A DNA stretch of 28,141 nucleotides from CAZGUH01 sp964529005 (GCA_964529005.1 CAZGUH010000045.1:1-28141); one strand, 5' to 3'. Positions 1 to 8,530 are shown, counted from the stretch's first letter. Made by a program: numbers and translations. Notes: a model not told the origin generated them from the sequence alone.

Positions 1-1
1 C

Positions 2-55
2 CTGTTCATCGAGCCGGATCATCCCGTGGTCGTCGAACCCGCCCGACATCGCTAG
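2..55 (+). CDS. C-terminal end of an unidentified protein (5' cut by window edge)
   Basis: An open frame enters from the left edge and runs 17 codons to a TAG stop, ending in EPARHR. The residues before that (LFIEPDHPVVV) look like a plausible protein tail, but this is too short to assign a family. It would be convergent with the DUF3040-like gene, leaving about 130 nt between the two stops. The gap holds a small CCCGC/GCGGG inverted repeat at 156-170. The reading frame is real, but nothing in it proves translation. Confidence 0.3.
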   Translation: MFIEPDHPVVVEPARHR

Positions 56-185
56 CCGCCGCCTAGATGGTGCTCGGGCCGGCCGGTTGCGTCGCTGATG
101 ACCGAGCGATCTGACCCCCCGCGCTGTCGCATGACCGCGCAGCCGCGAACGCGTGCCCGCGTAATGCGGGGTTGATCCGGCCAGG

Positions 186-506
186 TCACTGCCCGGCCTG
201 AAGCTGCGTGGCGCCTCGCATGCCGCTGGTCGACGCGGGTGCTGCGTCGTCGCCGCGCCGCACGCGGTCGACACCGAACGATGCCAGGAATGTCGCGACA
301 CCACAGACCCACAGCGCCCCGGATACGGCAGCGAACCCAGCCGCCAGCAGCGCCACCGATGACGCCAACAACGCAGCCGTGATCAGATCCCTGATGCGGT
401 GGCGACGGCCGCAGCCCCGCTCGAAGCGCGCCACGAACGCGGGATCGTCGGCTCGGAGCTCGCGCTCCAGTTGCGCGATTCGGCGGGCCACATCCTCGTT
501 GTTCAC
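186..506 (-). CDS. DUF3040-like small membrane protein
   Basis: This is a 106-residue protein. Its N-terminus is a charged helix (EDVARRIAQLERELRADDPAF), followed by a basic stretch and two hydrophobic segments at about residues 40-62 and 64-80. That layout matches the DUF3040 family of small actinobacterial membrane proteins, whose function is unknown. An in-frame GTG exists at 515, but GTG at 506 is preferred because GGAGG lies 8 nt upstream of it and would fall at the codon of the longer form. The gene lies 57 nt downstream of the CDF transporter on the same strand, so co-transcription is likely. The family call rests on pattern recognition only. Confidence 0.72.
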   Translation of the reverse strand: MNNEDVARRIAQLERELRADDPAFVARFERGCGRRHRIRDLITAALLASSVALLAAGFAAVSGALWVCGVATFLASFGVDRVRRGDDAAPASTSGMRGATQLQAGQ

Positions 507-563
507 GGCGACCACCTCCAGCGAGCACCAGCTTCGCGATCTCCGTACCCGGCGGGCCGGCGC

Positions 564-1523
564 CTAGCCGCGACGGTCTCGCGATGTTGTCTCTTCGTCA
601 AGCGGTGGCACTGGCTCGTGCAGGTCGGCATGACCATAGGACAGCGGGTCGTGGAGCGGCTCGACATGCGTGAACGTCGTCGCGCCAGGCAACGCGGCGG
701 CCACATCCGCGTTCAGACGCACGGTCAGGTCGTGGCCTTGCTTCACCGTCCAGGCCGCTGGCACGAGCACATGGGCGTAGACGAAGCGCTGCCGGCCCGA
801 CTCCCTGGTCCGCACAGCATGGAACTGCACCGCGTCACGTTGCCGGTAGCTGTCCAACACCTGGGTGAGCGTGGCCAGATCCTCGGCGCTGAGCGCCGCG
901 TCGAGCATCCCGACGACAGACCGCCGCATGAGGCCATAGCCGGTCGTCAGGACCTTGACCCCCACCAGCAAGGCGATGACCGGGTCGAGGACCTCCAAGC
1001 CGGTGGTCGTCACGAGGGCGATGCCCACCAGCACGCCAGCGGATGTCACAACGTCCGACAGCAGGTGTTTGCCATCGGCCAGGAGCCCGGGCGAGCGATG
1101 CCGGCGCCCGACGCGCATCAGCGCCCCGCCGACGGCGAGGTTGACCACCGACGCCGCTGACGACAGCACGACACCGATGCCGATGTCGTCCAACGGCGTT
1201 GGCTCGACGATGCGGCGCGCCGACGTCCACACGATCACCGCGGCGGCAAGAAAGATGGCCCCGCCTTCGAGCGCTGCCGCGAGGTACTCCGCCTTGCCGT
1301 GACCGAACTGATGGGTCGCGTCCGCGGGGCGGCCGGCAAGCCGCACAGCCCACAGACCGACGAGAGCAGCGACGAGGTTTACGCCGGATTCCAGCGCATC
1401 GGACAGCAGACCGACGGAGCCCGTGACGGCTGCCGCGGACAACTTCAACGTGATCGTCATCACCGCGGCGCCGACCGACACGGCCATCAGCCGCACCAGC
1501 AGCTGCTGCTCACCACAGACCAC
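564..1523 (-). CDS. cation diffusion facilitator (CDF) family transporter
   Basis: This is a 319-residue inner-membrane protein. CDF transporters exchange divalent cations such as Zn, Fe, Mn or Co for protons. TM1-TM2 carry GLLSDALESGVNLV and the TM2-TM3 loop has the typical FGHGKAEYL motif. TM5 carries DGKHLLSDVVTS, which supplies the HxxxD metal site, and a soluble C-terminal domain follows from about residue 210. The first site reads S-x-x-x-E/D-like rather than a clean HxxxD or DxxxD pair, so metal specificity cannot be read from the sequence. The start is GTG at 1523, without a strong Shine-Dalgarno sequence. It is followed on the same strand by the DUF3040-like gene. Confidence 0.9.
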   Translation of the reverse strand: MVCGEQQLLVRLMAVSVGAAVMTITLKLSAAAVTGSVGLLSDALESGVNLVAALVGLWAVRLAGRPADATHQFGHGKAEYLAAALEGGAIFLAAAVIVWTSARRIVEPTPLDDIGIGVVLSSAASVVNLAVGGALMRVGRRHRSPGLLADGKHLLSDVVTSAGVLVGIALVTTTGLEVLDPVIALLVGVKVLTTGYGLMRRSVVGMLDAALSAEDLATLTQVLDSYRQRDAVQFHAVRTRESGRQRFVYAHVLVPAAWTVKQGHDLTVRLNADVAAALPGATTFTHVEPLHDPLSYGHADLHEPVPPLDEETTSRDRRG

Positions 1524-1658
1524 GGCAACGGTCTACCGGATCACGACGTGGCGTGAGCCACGAACGGCTGCGTGACGAGAGCCGGGCGCTCGGCACGCAG
1601 CCAGCGGAGCGCTGTGGCTACGGGTGCGACGCGGACGTCACCGACGACGCCACCGCCG

Positions 1659-2540
1659 TCATCGTCGCTGGTGGGCGGCGGCCGGCCGTGCTTCGGTGTG
1701 GACGGATGGGCGCACGACGGCGACTGTTCCGGGCGCGTACCGCACGAGATACCCGGCGACGCTGCCGAGCAGCAGGCCCGCCACCGGGCCGAGGCCACGG
1801 CTGCCGACAACGGTCAGGTCCGCGTCGACGCCAGCGGCCACGCCCAGTAAAGCGCTGCGCGCGTCGCCGACCTCGAGACGGGCCTCGTGCTCGACACCGA
1901 GCGCTCGCAGCGGCTCGCACCAGGCCTCCTCCAGCGCTCGTCGTGCGGCGGTGAGCACCTTCTGGTCCGGCGGCGTCGCGATCACGTGAGCGGCGACGAC
2001 CTTGGCGTCGACGTCGCGGGCGAGAGCCGCCGCCCACCGCATGGCGGCGTCGGAGCCCGCGGACCCGTCTGCCGCGGCCACGATGACGCGCGGCGGCTCG
2101 GCGTCATGGTCACGGTCGCCTCGGACGATCACGACGGGACAGGGGGCGTGCTCGGCGCACTGCTGGCTCACCGATCCGAGAAGCAGCCCATCGAACCCGC
2201 CCAGTCCACGGGCGCCAATGACGAGCGTCGCCACGTCGGGCCACCCGGCTCGCTCGACGAGCACACTGCCCGCCGGGCCACGACCGACGTCGATGTCCAC
2301 GTCAGCACCCGCGTCGAGCTCCTCGACGACGACGCGGCGAGCGATCTCCTCGGCGTCTGCGTCCATTTGCGCGGCGGGCAGCGGCTGCGCGGCGCCCACC
2401 GGTGAGCCGATGCTGGCCGGGTACTCCCACGCGGTGACCACGCGCAGCCTCATCGAGCGGGCGGAACTGATCGCCGCGGCCCAGCGCAGGGCAACCCGAG
2501 ACGGCGTGGAGCCGTCGACTCCGACGATGACGTTGGCCAT
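1659..2540 (-). CDS. tandem-domain universal stress protein (UspA family)
   Basis: This 293-residue cytoplasmic protein has two Usp domains, at about 1-140 and 150-277. Both carry the ATP-binding G-2x-G-9x-G-S signature: G109, G112, G122-S123 in the first and G246, G249, G259-S260 in the second. Both also keep the early Asp (VGVDGS, AAADGS). The start ATG at 2540 was chosen over a longer frame because AGGAGCAGGTGA lies just upstream. It is close in length and build to mycobacterial Rv2005c/Rv2623. It is divergent from the kinase gene, with 83 nt between starts. In M. tuberculosis the equivalent pair Rv2005c-Rv2004c is also adjacent. It is probably an ATP-sensing regulator of slow growth or stress, by family inference. 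Confidence 0.93.
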   Translation of the reverse strand: MANVIVGVDGSTPSRVALRWAAAISSARSMRLRVVTAWEYPASIGSPVGAAQPLPAAQMDADAEEIARRVVVEELDAGADVDIDVGRGPAGSVLVERAGWPDVATLVIGARGLGGFDGLLLGSVSQQCAEHAPCPVVIVRGDRDHDAEPPRVIVAAADGSAGSDAAMRWAAALARDVDAKVVAAHVIATPPDQKVLTAARRALEEAWCEPLRALGVEHEARLEVGDARSALLGVAAGVDADLTVVGSRGLGPVAGLLLGSVAGYLVRYAPGTVAVVRPSVHTEARPAAAHQRR

Positions 2541-2611
2541 TCGCTCACCTGCTCCTTGTTCAGCCTGTTCCAGCACAGCACCGTACAAGCAGCGGTGGTG
2601 GGCGTGCCTTG

Positions 2612-2617
2612 TAGCGT
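2612..2617 (+). promoter_or_regulatory. putative -10 box for the kinase gene
   Basis: TAGCGT, preceded by TTG, ends 6 nt before the GTG start at 2624. No Shine-Dalgarno sequence is present, so transcription would begin at or next to the start codon (leaderless mRNA). No clear -35 was found. The same arrangement occurs at three other starts in this window. Confidence 0.4.
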
Positions 2618-2623
2618 GCTGGG

Positions 2624-4108
2624 GTGACACGGATGACACCGCGCGGCGTCGGCGGCGCATACGCCCCCGCGGTCGCCGAGACCCACTCGAGTGTTGTGTT
2701 CTTCGCCGGTGACCGTGCGTTCAAGCTGAAGAAGGACGTCGACTTGGGGTTCTTGGATTTCACGTCGCGCGACAAGCGGCTCGCCGCGTGTCGACGGGAA
2801 GTGGAGCTGAACCGCCGCCTCTCCCCTGACGTGTACCTCGGCGTCGCCGACGTCATCGACGGATCGGGAGCGGCGTGCGATCACCTCGTGGTGATGCGCC
2901 GCATGCCCGACGACCGGCGGCTGTCGACGTTGATCCTCGACAGCGTCCCGGTCGACGAAACCGTCGACGAGCTCGCCGCTCTGATCGCCGGGTTCCACAC
3001 TCGCGCGGCGCGCAGCGCCGACGCGGATCTCGCCGCGGACCGAGACGCGCTCGCCCGGCGCTGGTCGGCGAACACCGCCGGCTTGCAGCCGTTCGTCGGC
3101 CGGTTCGTCGACGCCGCCACAGTCGACGAGGTCGAGCGGCTCGCCTCGCGCTATCTGAGCGGCCGGGAGGAGCTGTTCGCGCAGCGAATCGCCGCCAGGC
3201 GGGCCTGCGACGGCCACGGCGACCTGCTCGCTGATGACATCTTCTGCCTCGACGACGGCCCGCGGGTGCTGGACTGCTTGGACTTCGACGACGCGCTCCG
3301 CCTCGACGACGCGCTCGCCGACGTCGCCTTCTTGGCGATGGACTTCGAACGGCTCGGCCGAGCCGACCTCGCCGACCGATTCCTGACCGCCTACCGCATC
3401 GCATCCGGCGACACGTGGCCCTCGTCGCTGGCCCACCACCACATCGCCTACCGCGCCCAGGTCCGGGCCAAGGTCACCGCGATCCGCGCCGACCAAGGTG
3501 TGCCCGGCTCGGCCGACAAGGCCCAGGCGCTGCTGGAGCTGTCCCTTCGTCACCTCGACGCCGGACGCGTCCGGCTGGTGCTGGTCGGCGGCCTGCCCGG
3601 GACCGGCAAGTCGACGCTCGCCCATGGCATCGGCGCGGCCACCGGCTGCCAGGTCGTGCGCGCCGACGTGGTCCGCAAGGAGCTCGCCGGCCTCGCCCCA
3701 CACGACGATGCGGCTGCCGCCTATCGACAGGGCATCTACAGCCCCGCGGCGACCGCAGCCACCTACGACGAGCTTGTCCGCCGTGCCGGTGTGGCGCTGC
3801 GCCACGGCGAGACGGTGGTGCTCGACGCGTCGTGGACCAGCGAACAGCACCGTGACCAGGCCCGCCGGGTCGCGGCGGCGGCCGCCGCCGACCTCGTCGA
3901 GTTGCGCTGCGTTCTCGACGCGGACGTCGCCGCTGGTCGGCTGGCTGCGCGGGCCGCGACAGGGGGCGATCCCTCCGACGCCGACCCCGCGATCGCAGCG
4001 GCGATGGCCGCAGCCGCCGACGCGTGGCCGACATCGGTCAGCGTCGACACCACCGCTGAGCGCGACCTCGCCCTGCGTGCTGCGCTGTCACACATCGGGC
4101 CGGCGTAG
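2624..4108 (+). CDS. bifunctional phosphotransferase-like / P-loop kinase protein (Rv2004c type)
   Basis: This 494-residue protein fuses two phosphotransfer modules. The N-terminal 300 residues resemble the aminoglycoside phosphotransferase fold (COG2187): KLKKDVDLGFLDF near the start, a catalytic-loop-like HGDLLADD with H198 and D200, and LDCLDFDD as the metal-binding segment. The usual loop Asn is Asp here. The C-terminal part is an AAA_33-type P-loop kinase with Walker A GGLPGTGKST at 322-331. Length and architecture match Rv2004c of the DosR regulon; the substrate is unknown. The GTG start is supported by the TAGCGT box 6 nt upstream; ATG at 2633 is the alternative. The gene is convergent with the next gene, 57 nt between stops. 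Confidence 0.88.
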   Translation: MTRMTPRGVGGAYAPAVAETHSSVVFFAGDRAFKLKKDVDLGFLDFTSRDKRLAACRREVELNRRLSPDVYLGVADVIDGSGAACDHLVVMRRMPDDRRLSTLILDSVPVDETVDELAALIAGFHTRAARSADADLAADRDALARRWSANTAGLQPFVGRFVDAATVDEVERLASRYLSGREELFAQRIAARRACDGHGDLLADDIFCLDDGPRVLDCLDFDDALRLDDALADVAFLAMDFERLGRADLADRFLTAYRIASGDTWPSSLAHHHIAYRAQVRAKVTAIRADQGVPGSADKAQALLELSLRHLDAGRVRLVLVGGLPGTGKSTLAHGIGAATGCQVVRADVVRKELAGLAPHDDAAAAYRQGIYSPAATAATYDELVRRAGVALRHGETVVLDASWTSEQHRDQARRVAAAAAADLVELRCVLDADVAAGRLAARAATGGDPSDADPAIAAAMAAAADAWPTSVSVDTTAERDLALRAALSHIGPA

Positions 4109-4165
4109 ACACCGCTGTCGGCACCGCGACTCGGACGTCGTCGCCACCGCCCTTCGTCGAACGCC

Positions 4166-5017
4166 TCAGGAGACGTCGGCGAGGTTGTGCACGCGGCCCC
4201 CGACCGGCGCCGAACGGCGACCGGCGCCGGCCATGGTGTCGCCGGGGGCCAGAACGCGAACGCCGGTGTCGATCCCGTAGCTTCCGAGCGAGTCGACGAG
4301 CTCGTGCGGCGGCGCATGAAGGCGGTCGCTGCGGTAGCCGGCGAGACCGATCGGCCACAGCGTGCCCCAATGGACCGGGACCACCGTGGCGGGCCGGATG
4401 AGATCGGCGGCCTCGGCCGCGCGGGCCGGGTCGAGGTGGCCATGGCCGAGGCTCGGCCCCCAACCCCACACCGGCAGGAGCGCGACGTCCACCCGCCCGG
4501 AGAGCTCGCCCATGTCGGCGAACAGGTCGGTGTCACCGGCGAAGTAGCACGACCACCCGGCCGTCTCGACGAGATAGCCGACCGGCTGCGCCCGGCGGCC
4601 GAGCGGAACCCGGCGATCGCTGTGCAACGCCGGCACGACCGTGACGGTCACCGCGCCGACGCGGGCTCGATCACCCGCGACGACCTCGACGACGTCGTCG
4701 AAGCGTCCGTGGCCGACGGTTCTCGACGAACCCCGTGGAGTCAGGACCGGGGTGCCGGGCGCGATGCGCCGCAACGACGGGACGTGGAGGTGGTCGTGAT
4801 GGACGTGGGAGATCAGCACCAGATCGAGGTTCTCCCACGTCGGCTGGGTGACCGGCCCCGCCACACGGCGGATGAACATCACGCGGTCAGCCAGCACCGG
4901 ATCGGTGAGGATGCGCACACCGTCGACTTCGACCAGCACGGTGGCGTGGCCGACGAAGGTGACCGCCGGCTCGGCGGACTGCTCAGCGAGGGCCGTGGGC
5001 GCCAGTTGAACCTCCAA
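4166..5017 (-). CDS. MBL-fold metal-dependent hydrolase (UlaG / NAPE-PLD-like)
   Basis: This is a roughly 283-residue metallo-hydrolase of the lactamase_B_2 group. The strands TFVGHATVLVEVDG and ILTDP open the domain. The metal motif HVHHDH sits in LVLISHVHHDHLHVPSL, with further ligands in AGDTDLF and the late VPVHWGT. GHGHLDP before the last motif is typical of the UlaG/NAPE-PLD branch. The substrate is unknown. The start is uncertain. The frame stays open to 5251 but would then overlap the divergent membrane gene. TTG at 5017 is the first standard codon giving a normal N-terminus, yet GGAGG lies just after it and would best serve a CTG at about 5002. Confidence 0.85.
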   Translation of the reverse strand: MEVQLAPTALAEQSAEPAVTFVGHATVLVEVDGVRILTDPVLADRVMFIRRVAGPVTQPTWENLDLVLISHVHHDHLHVPSLRRIAPGTPVLTPRGSSRTVGHGRFDDVVEVVAGDRARVGAVTVTVVPALHSDRRVPLGRRAQPVGYLVETAGWSCYFAGDTDLFADMGELSGRVDVALLPVWGWGPSLGHGHLDPARAAEAADLIRPATVVPVHWGTLWPIGLAGYRSDRLHAPPHELVDSLGSYGIDTGVRVLAPGDTMAGAGRRSAPVGGRVHNLADVS

Positions 5018-5096
5018 ACGTTCGCCGGCTCGTGTCCTCGCAGCGTATCGACGGAATCGGGCCGCTGGTCCGGGCGGCTTCGGTCGGGCAGCGGCA

Positions 5097-6266
5097 ATGA
5101 TGCTCGTGGTGCCCGACACAATGGTGCTCGTCGTCGTCGTGGGAGCCCGGCTGCTCATGCCGTTGCTCATCCCTCGCTTCCCGCTGCCCGCGATCGTGGG
5201 CTGCCTGGTCATCGATGCAGCCGACCAGAGCATCTTCCAGCGGTTCACCACCCTCGACCTGGACGACTACCAGACCTACGACAAAGCGCTCGACGTCTAT
5301 TACCTCGCGCTCGCATACCTGTCGACGATCCGCAACTGGGCAGGCGGCCCGGACTTCCTCGTCGGTCAGGCGCTGTGGTACTACCGGCTGATCGGCGTCG
5401 CGATCTTCGAAGCGACCGCCGCACGGTGGGTGCTCGTCGTCTTCGCCAACACGTTCGAGTACTACTTCATCGCGATCGAGCTGTATCGGCTGGCTCGCGA
5501 CCCGAACCGGTTGACGCTGCGCCAGGTCGCCGCCATCGCAGCAGTGGTCTGGACGGTGTTCAAGATCCCGCAGGAGTGGTGGGTCCACGTCGCCCGCCTC
5601 GACGTCACCGACATCGCCAAGCAGCGGCTGTTCGGGGTCACCGCCGACAGCTCCTGGCAGGATGCGCTCGTCAACCGTCCCGCGGTGACCATTACGCTGC
5701 TCGTGTGCGCGTGCGGCCTGGTGGCGCTCGTCAGAGCGAGCGAACGCTGGCTGGGGCCGCGGGAGTGGCCGCTCACCGTCGACAGCGACCGCCAAGCGAC
5801 CGTGATGGGGTTCCGGGCCACGCGACGTGTGAACCGCCCGATGGCGTTCTTCGGCTGGACGTTCGTGGAAAAGGTCGTGCTCGTGTCGCTCGTCGTGTTC
5901 GTCTTCGGCCGAATCCTGCCCGGCGCCGACGACATGCTGCCGCGGGTGATCGCCGTGTCCGCCCATCTGATCGCGATCAACACGGTGCTCAGCCAGTGGC
6001 TTGCTCGTCGTGCGGTGAGCTGGCGTCACGTGATCATCGAGCTGTGTGTGATGTCGACGGTCAACCTCTTCGTGCTGTTGGTGACCGGGTGGCTCATGCG
6101 CGTCGAGCGTGCATCGACGCGATTGACCACCACGATCGTTCTCATCGCGCTGCTGACGCTGATCGTCGTGCTCTACGACCGCTTCTACGCCGTCTTCTCC
6201 GTCCAGCAACGCCAACGCCTCGACCAGGGCGCCCACACTGGGCCGACGGTGGCTGCCGGGCGTTGA
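5097..6266 (+). CDS. multi-pass membrane protein of unknown function
   Basis: This 389-residue protein has no family I recognise. Hydrophobic segments are visible at about residues 3-25, 95-125, 140-155, 195-212, 260-278, 288-305, 320-340 and 345-365, so it is probably polytopic. Between them lie aromatic, charged stretches, for example DDYQTYDKALDVYYLALAYL and KIPQEWWVHVARLDVTD. Tyr and Trp are unusually frequent for this GC-rich region. ATG 5097 was taken as start; ATG 5100 or ATG 5121 are possible and no clear ribosome binding site decides. It is divergent from the MBL hydrolase and convergent with the site-2 protease. The frame is convincing; the function is open. Confidence 0.72.
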   Translation: MMLVVPDTMVLVVVVGARLLMPLLIPRFPLPAIVGCLVIDAADQSIFQRFTTLDLDDYQTYDKALDVYYLALAYLSTIRNWAGGPDFLVGQALWYYRLIGVAIFEATAARWVLVVFANTFEYYFIAIELYRLARDPNRLTLRQVAAIAAVVWTVFKIPQEWWVHVARLDVTDIAKQRLFGVTADSSWQDALVNRPAVTITLLVCACGLVALVRASERWLGPREWPLTVDSDRQATVMGFRATRRVNRPMAFFGWTFVEKVVLVSLVVFVFGRILPGADDMLPRVIAVSAHLIAINTVLSQWLARRAVSWRHVIIELCVMSTVNLFVLLVTGWLMRVERASTRLTTTIVLIALLTLIVVLYDRFYAVFSVQQRQRLDQGAHTGPTVAAGR

Positions 6267-6332
6267 CGACGTCGACCTGACGGCCCGGATGTACGAAGCG
6301 GGTCAGAGAGCGGGCGACCCCACGGCCACCAA

Positions 6333-7523
6333 TCAGCCCGGCGGAGGCGGCAACGTGCTGCGGCGTGGGCCGCTCGGCGCGGCGACCGTGCTTCGTGCTC
6401 GGCTGCCTGTGGAGAGCGAGAGCCGTTCGAACGCACGCGACACGTCAACCGGCGAGATGATGCCCACCAGACGATCGCCGCGGGTCACCAAGACCCGCGC
6501 CCGATCGTCGCCCACCCTCTGCAACACGTCGATCAGCGCATCGGTGGGCTGCGCCCGCGCCACGTCATCGATCGGAGCAGCGATCTGCGCCAGCAAGGTC
6601 GATGACCACGCCTCCCGCGCGACACGGCCGAGATCCTTCATCGTCACCAGGCCCACCGGCCGGCCAGCAGGATCGACGAGCGGGAATGTCGACACACGGG
6701 CGTCGAACCACGGTCCATGAACGAACGCCTCCACGGTGGTGTCCGCCGGAACGGTGACAGGGTCGCGGGTCATGACGTCGGCGGCAGTGACCCCGCTGAA
6801 CACCGCGGCGACGTCGTTCTGGGCCATCTCCATGCGCGCCATCGACACGATCAGCCAGCCAATGAGCGCAGTCCACAGACCGCCGGCGCCCATGAACGCG
6901 AACTGCAGCAGTCCGAGCGCGATCAGCACCTGACCGAGCACACGACCCGCGGCCGACGCCCGTGCCCGGGCCCGATGCTGATCCCCGCTCCGACGCCACA
7001 AGATCGCCGTCAACACCCGGCCACCGTCCAGCGGCGCGCCAGGCAGCAGGTTGAACACGGCGAGAAGAATGTTCGTCGCGCCGAACCACGCGAACGTCGC
7101 CGTGAGCAAGCCGGACACGTCAGCGGCCTCGCTGACGACTGCGAGCAGAAGGAACACCGCGCCGATCAACAGGCTCATCAGCGGGCCGGCGAGCGCAATG
7201 CGCAACTCCGTGCGCGCCGTGGTGGCGTGCGAGCGCAGCTTCGCCACCCCGCCGAAGAGCCACAGCACGATGCTGTCCACCGGCACCCCGTCGCGTGTCG
7301 CCACGACCGAGTGACTCAACTCGTGGGCGAGGATCGACCCGCCGAACGCGAACGCCGTGAGAACCCCCGCCAGCCAGTACTGCCAGGTTTCGTAGCCCGG
7401 AGCGGTCTCGGGAAGCACACCGGCGCTCAGGCTCCACCCGACGATCGCGACGATGAACACGACCGTCCAATGGACACCGATCTCGATCCCCGCGATCCGA
7501 CCCAGACGAAACGACGGCTGCAT
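6333..7523 (-). CDS. site-2 protease (M50) with tandem CBS domains, Rip3/Rv2625c type
   Basis: This is a 396-residue membrane zinc metalloprotease for intramembrane cleavage. HELSH (H67, E68, H71) is the catalytic helix, and NLLPGAPLDGGR around D166 supplies the third zinc ligand. About five to six membrane segments fill residues 20-240. Two CBS domains follow, at about 250-310 and 320-380 (ADVMTRDPVTVPADTTVE; VGIISPVDVSRAF). They probably gate activity through nucleotide binding. ATG 7523 is fixed by GGGGAGG a few nt upstream. M. tuberculosis Rv2625c (about 393 aa), a DosR-regulon gene, has the same layout. It is divergent from the PPOX gene across 134 nt. Its substrates are unknown. Confidence 0.93.
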   Translation of the reverse strand: MQPSFRLGRIAGIEIGVHWTVVFIVAIVGWSLSAGVLPETAPGYETWQYWLAGVLTAFAFGGSILAHELSHSVVATRDGVPVDSIVLWLFGGVAKLRSHATTARTELRIALAGPLMSLLIGAVFLLLAVVSEAADVSGLLTATFAWFGATNILLAVFNLLPGAPLDGGRVLTAILWRRSGDQHRARARASAAGRVLGQVLIALGLLQFAFMGAGGLWTALIGWLIVSMARMEMAQNDVAAVFSGVTAADVMTRDPVTVPADTTVEAFVHGPWFDARVSTFPLVDPAGRPVGLVTMKDLGRVAREAWSSTLLAQIAAPIDDVARAQPTDALIDVLQRVGDDRARVLVTRGDRLVGIISPVDVSRAFERLSLSTGSRARSTVAAPSGPRRSTLPPPPG

Positions 7524-7657
7524 CCGCACCTCCCCTTCTTCGGCCATGCTGCCCCTGCCGCCGCCCGGCCACAACCCGTCGCGGTAGCCTGCGCGTCAGG
7601 CGCCTGCTCCGTTCGGCTGATCGCGGCAACAGCAGCGTCTCGGCACGAAGGACGGTC

Positions 7658-8119
7658 GTGGACGACAGCTACGACATCACCATCGACGAGCTCGACGAGA
7701 AGCTGTGCTGGCGACTGCTCGCCAGAGCGCGGTTCGGGCGCGTGGGTTTCGTCCACGACGGCGAGGTGATCGTGCTGCCCGTCAACGCAGCAGTCGACGC
7801 GGGCCGCGTCATCTTCCGCACCGCCGCGGACACCACGATCGCGGCCACGGCGCGTCACCAGCCGACCGTCGCATTCCAAACAGACCACACCGACCAGATC
7901 GCGGAGTCGGGATGGAGCGTGCTGGTTCGTGGCCGGTTGCGTGACGTGACGGACACGCCGGAATCGTCCGAATGGGGCGACAGCATGGTTCACCCGTGGG
8001 CGCCCCCGCCACGTGACCGATGGATGTGCATCGATGCCACAACGATCACCGGGCGCACGATCCACCGTCATCGCCGTATCCCTCCCGGAGTCCGGCTGCC
8101 GTACATGCCGCCGGACTGA
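7658..8119 (+). CDS. pyridoxamine 5'-phosphate oxidase (PPOX)-family flavin-binding protein
   Basis: This is a 153-residue cytoplasmic split-barrel protein. The conserved run WRLLARARFGRVGFV, then a strand giving VLPVNAAVDAGRVIFRT, then VAFQTDH and SVLVRGRLRDV, are typical of actinobacterial PPOX-like proteins. Those bind FMN, F420 or heme and often act in redox stress. The cofactor cannot be decided here. The start is GTG with GAAGGA about 6 nt upstream. A TAGCCT at 7585-7590 could be a -10 box. It lies among dormancy-type genes, which fits a redox role. The downstream gap to the amphi-Trp stop is 186 nt and contains only a short direct repeat. Confidence 0.88.
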   Translation: MDDSYDITIDELDEKLCWRLLARARFGRVGFVHDGEVIVLPVNAAVDAGRVIFRTAADTTIAATARHQPTVAFQTDHTDQIAESGWSVLVRGRLRDVTDTPESSEWGDSMVHPWAPPPRDRWMCIDATTITGRTIHRHRRIPPGVRLPYMPPD

Positions 8120-8197
8120 CCAAAGGCACATCCGTGATGAGCGGAGCCCGGAGGATGTCGCCGCTGACCGACCCTCGAACCTCTTCCCGTTCGGCGA

Positions 8198-8247
8198 CGT
8201 CACTCGCCTGCGCACGACCTGAGGGTTCGCCGTCACTCGTCCGCGCA
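8198..8247. repeat. 17-bp imperfect direct repeat in an intergenic gap
   Basis: CGTCACTCG followed by C/T-C-T/C-GCGCA occurs at 8198-8214 and again at 8231-8247, with 15 of 17 positions equal. The repeats lie between two convergent stops. They could be a chance duplication; no protein-binding role is evident. Confidence 0.4.
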
Positions 8248-8305
8248 GGCCGATGCGCGTGGCGGCCCGGGTCTGCTCGTGGTCTGGTGTCGCAGCTGGG
8301 GCGTG

Positions 8306-8530
8306 CTACCAGCTGATCTCGATCTCGATCTCCGAGTTCTCGCCGACTTCGATCTCGATCTCGATCTCGACCTCATCGGGCACCTTGACCGTGTAACGCA
8401 CACCGTCGCGGCTGAACTCGACCCGGTTGTGACGAGCCAGTTGATCTGCGAGGTCACGCAGGCGGGCGGCAGCGGCTTCGCGTCGCATCGTCGCTTTCTC
8501 GCTCACTTCCACCAGGTTGTCGTCGCTCAC
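8306..8530 (-). CDS. amphi-Trp domain protein
   Basis: This is a 74-residue protein. The N-terminal charged helix (residues 8-36, with RREAAAARLRDLADQLARH) precedes a beta part that alternates Glu and Ile (VEIEIEIEV, EIEIEISW) and ends on the family's hallmark Trp. That fits the amphi-Trp domain, a small domain of unknown function. Start GTG 8530 has GGGAGG about 7 nt upstream. It sits 91 nt downstream of the cation ATPase gene on the same strand, so it may be co-transcribed. The strand region is encoded by a hexanucleotide repeat. An inverted repeat (AGCTGG/CCAGCT, 8294-8314) spans its stop. Confidence 0.85.
   Translation of the reverse strand: MSDDNLVEVSEKATMRREAAAARLRDLADQLARHNRVEFSRDGVRYTVKVPDEVEIEIEIEVGENSEIEIEISW
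8315..8374. repeat. GATCTC hexanucleotide repeats inside the amphi-Trp gene
   Basis: Three perfect GATCTC units (8315-8332) and, after 18 nt, three more plus one variant GACCTC (8351-8374). On the minus strand they encode alternating Glu-Ile. The unit is two codons long, so gain or loss of units would keep the frame. Confidence 0.8.

Noticed and set aside
156..170. CCCGC/GCGGG inverted repeat as a terminator between the first two stops
   Set aside because: Only 5 bp of stem and no tail; too common in such GC-rich DNA to call.
2450..3850. 466-residue minus-strand frame over the kinase gene
   Set aside because: Opposite strand of a gene with clear Walker A and phosphotransferase motifs.
4187..6280. 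697-residue plus-strand frame across the MBL hydrolase and membrane protein
   Set aside because: Arg/His/Asp-rich low-complexity translation, in conflict with two well-supported genes.
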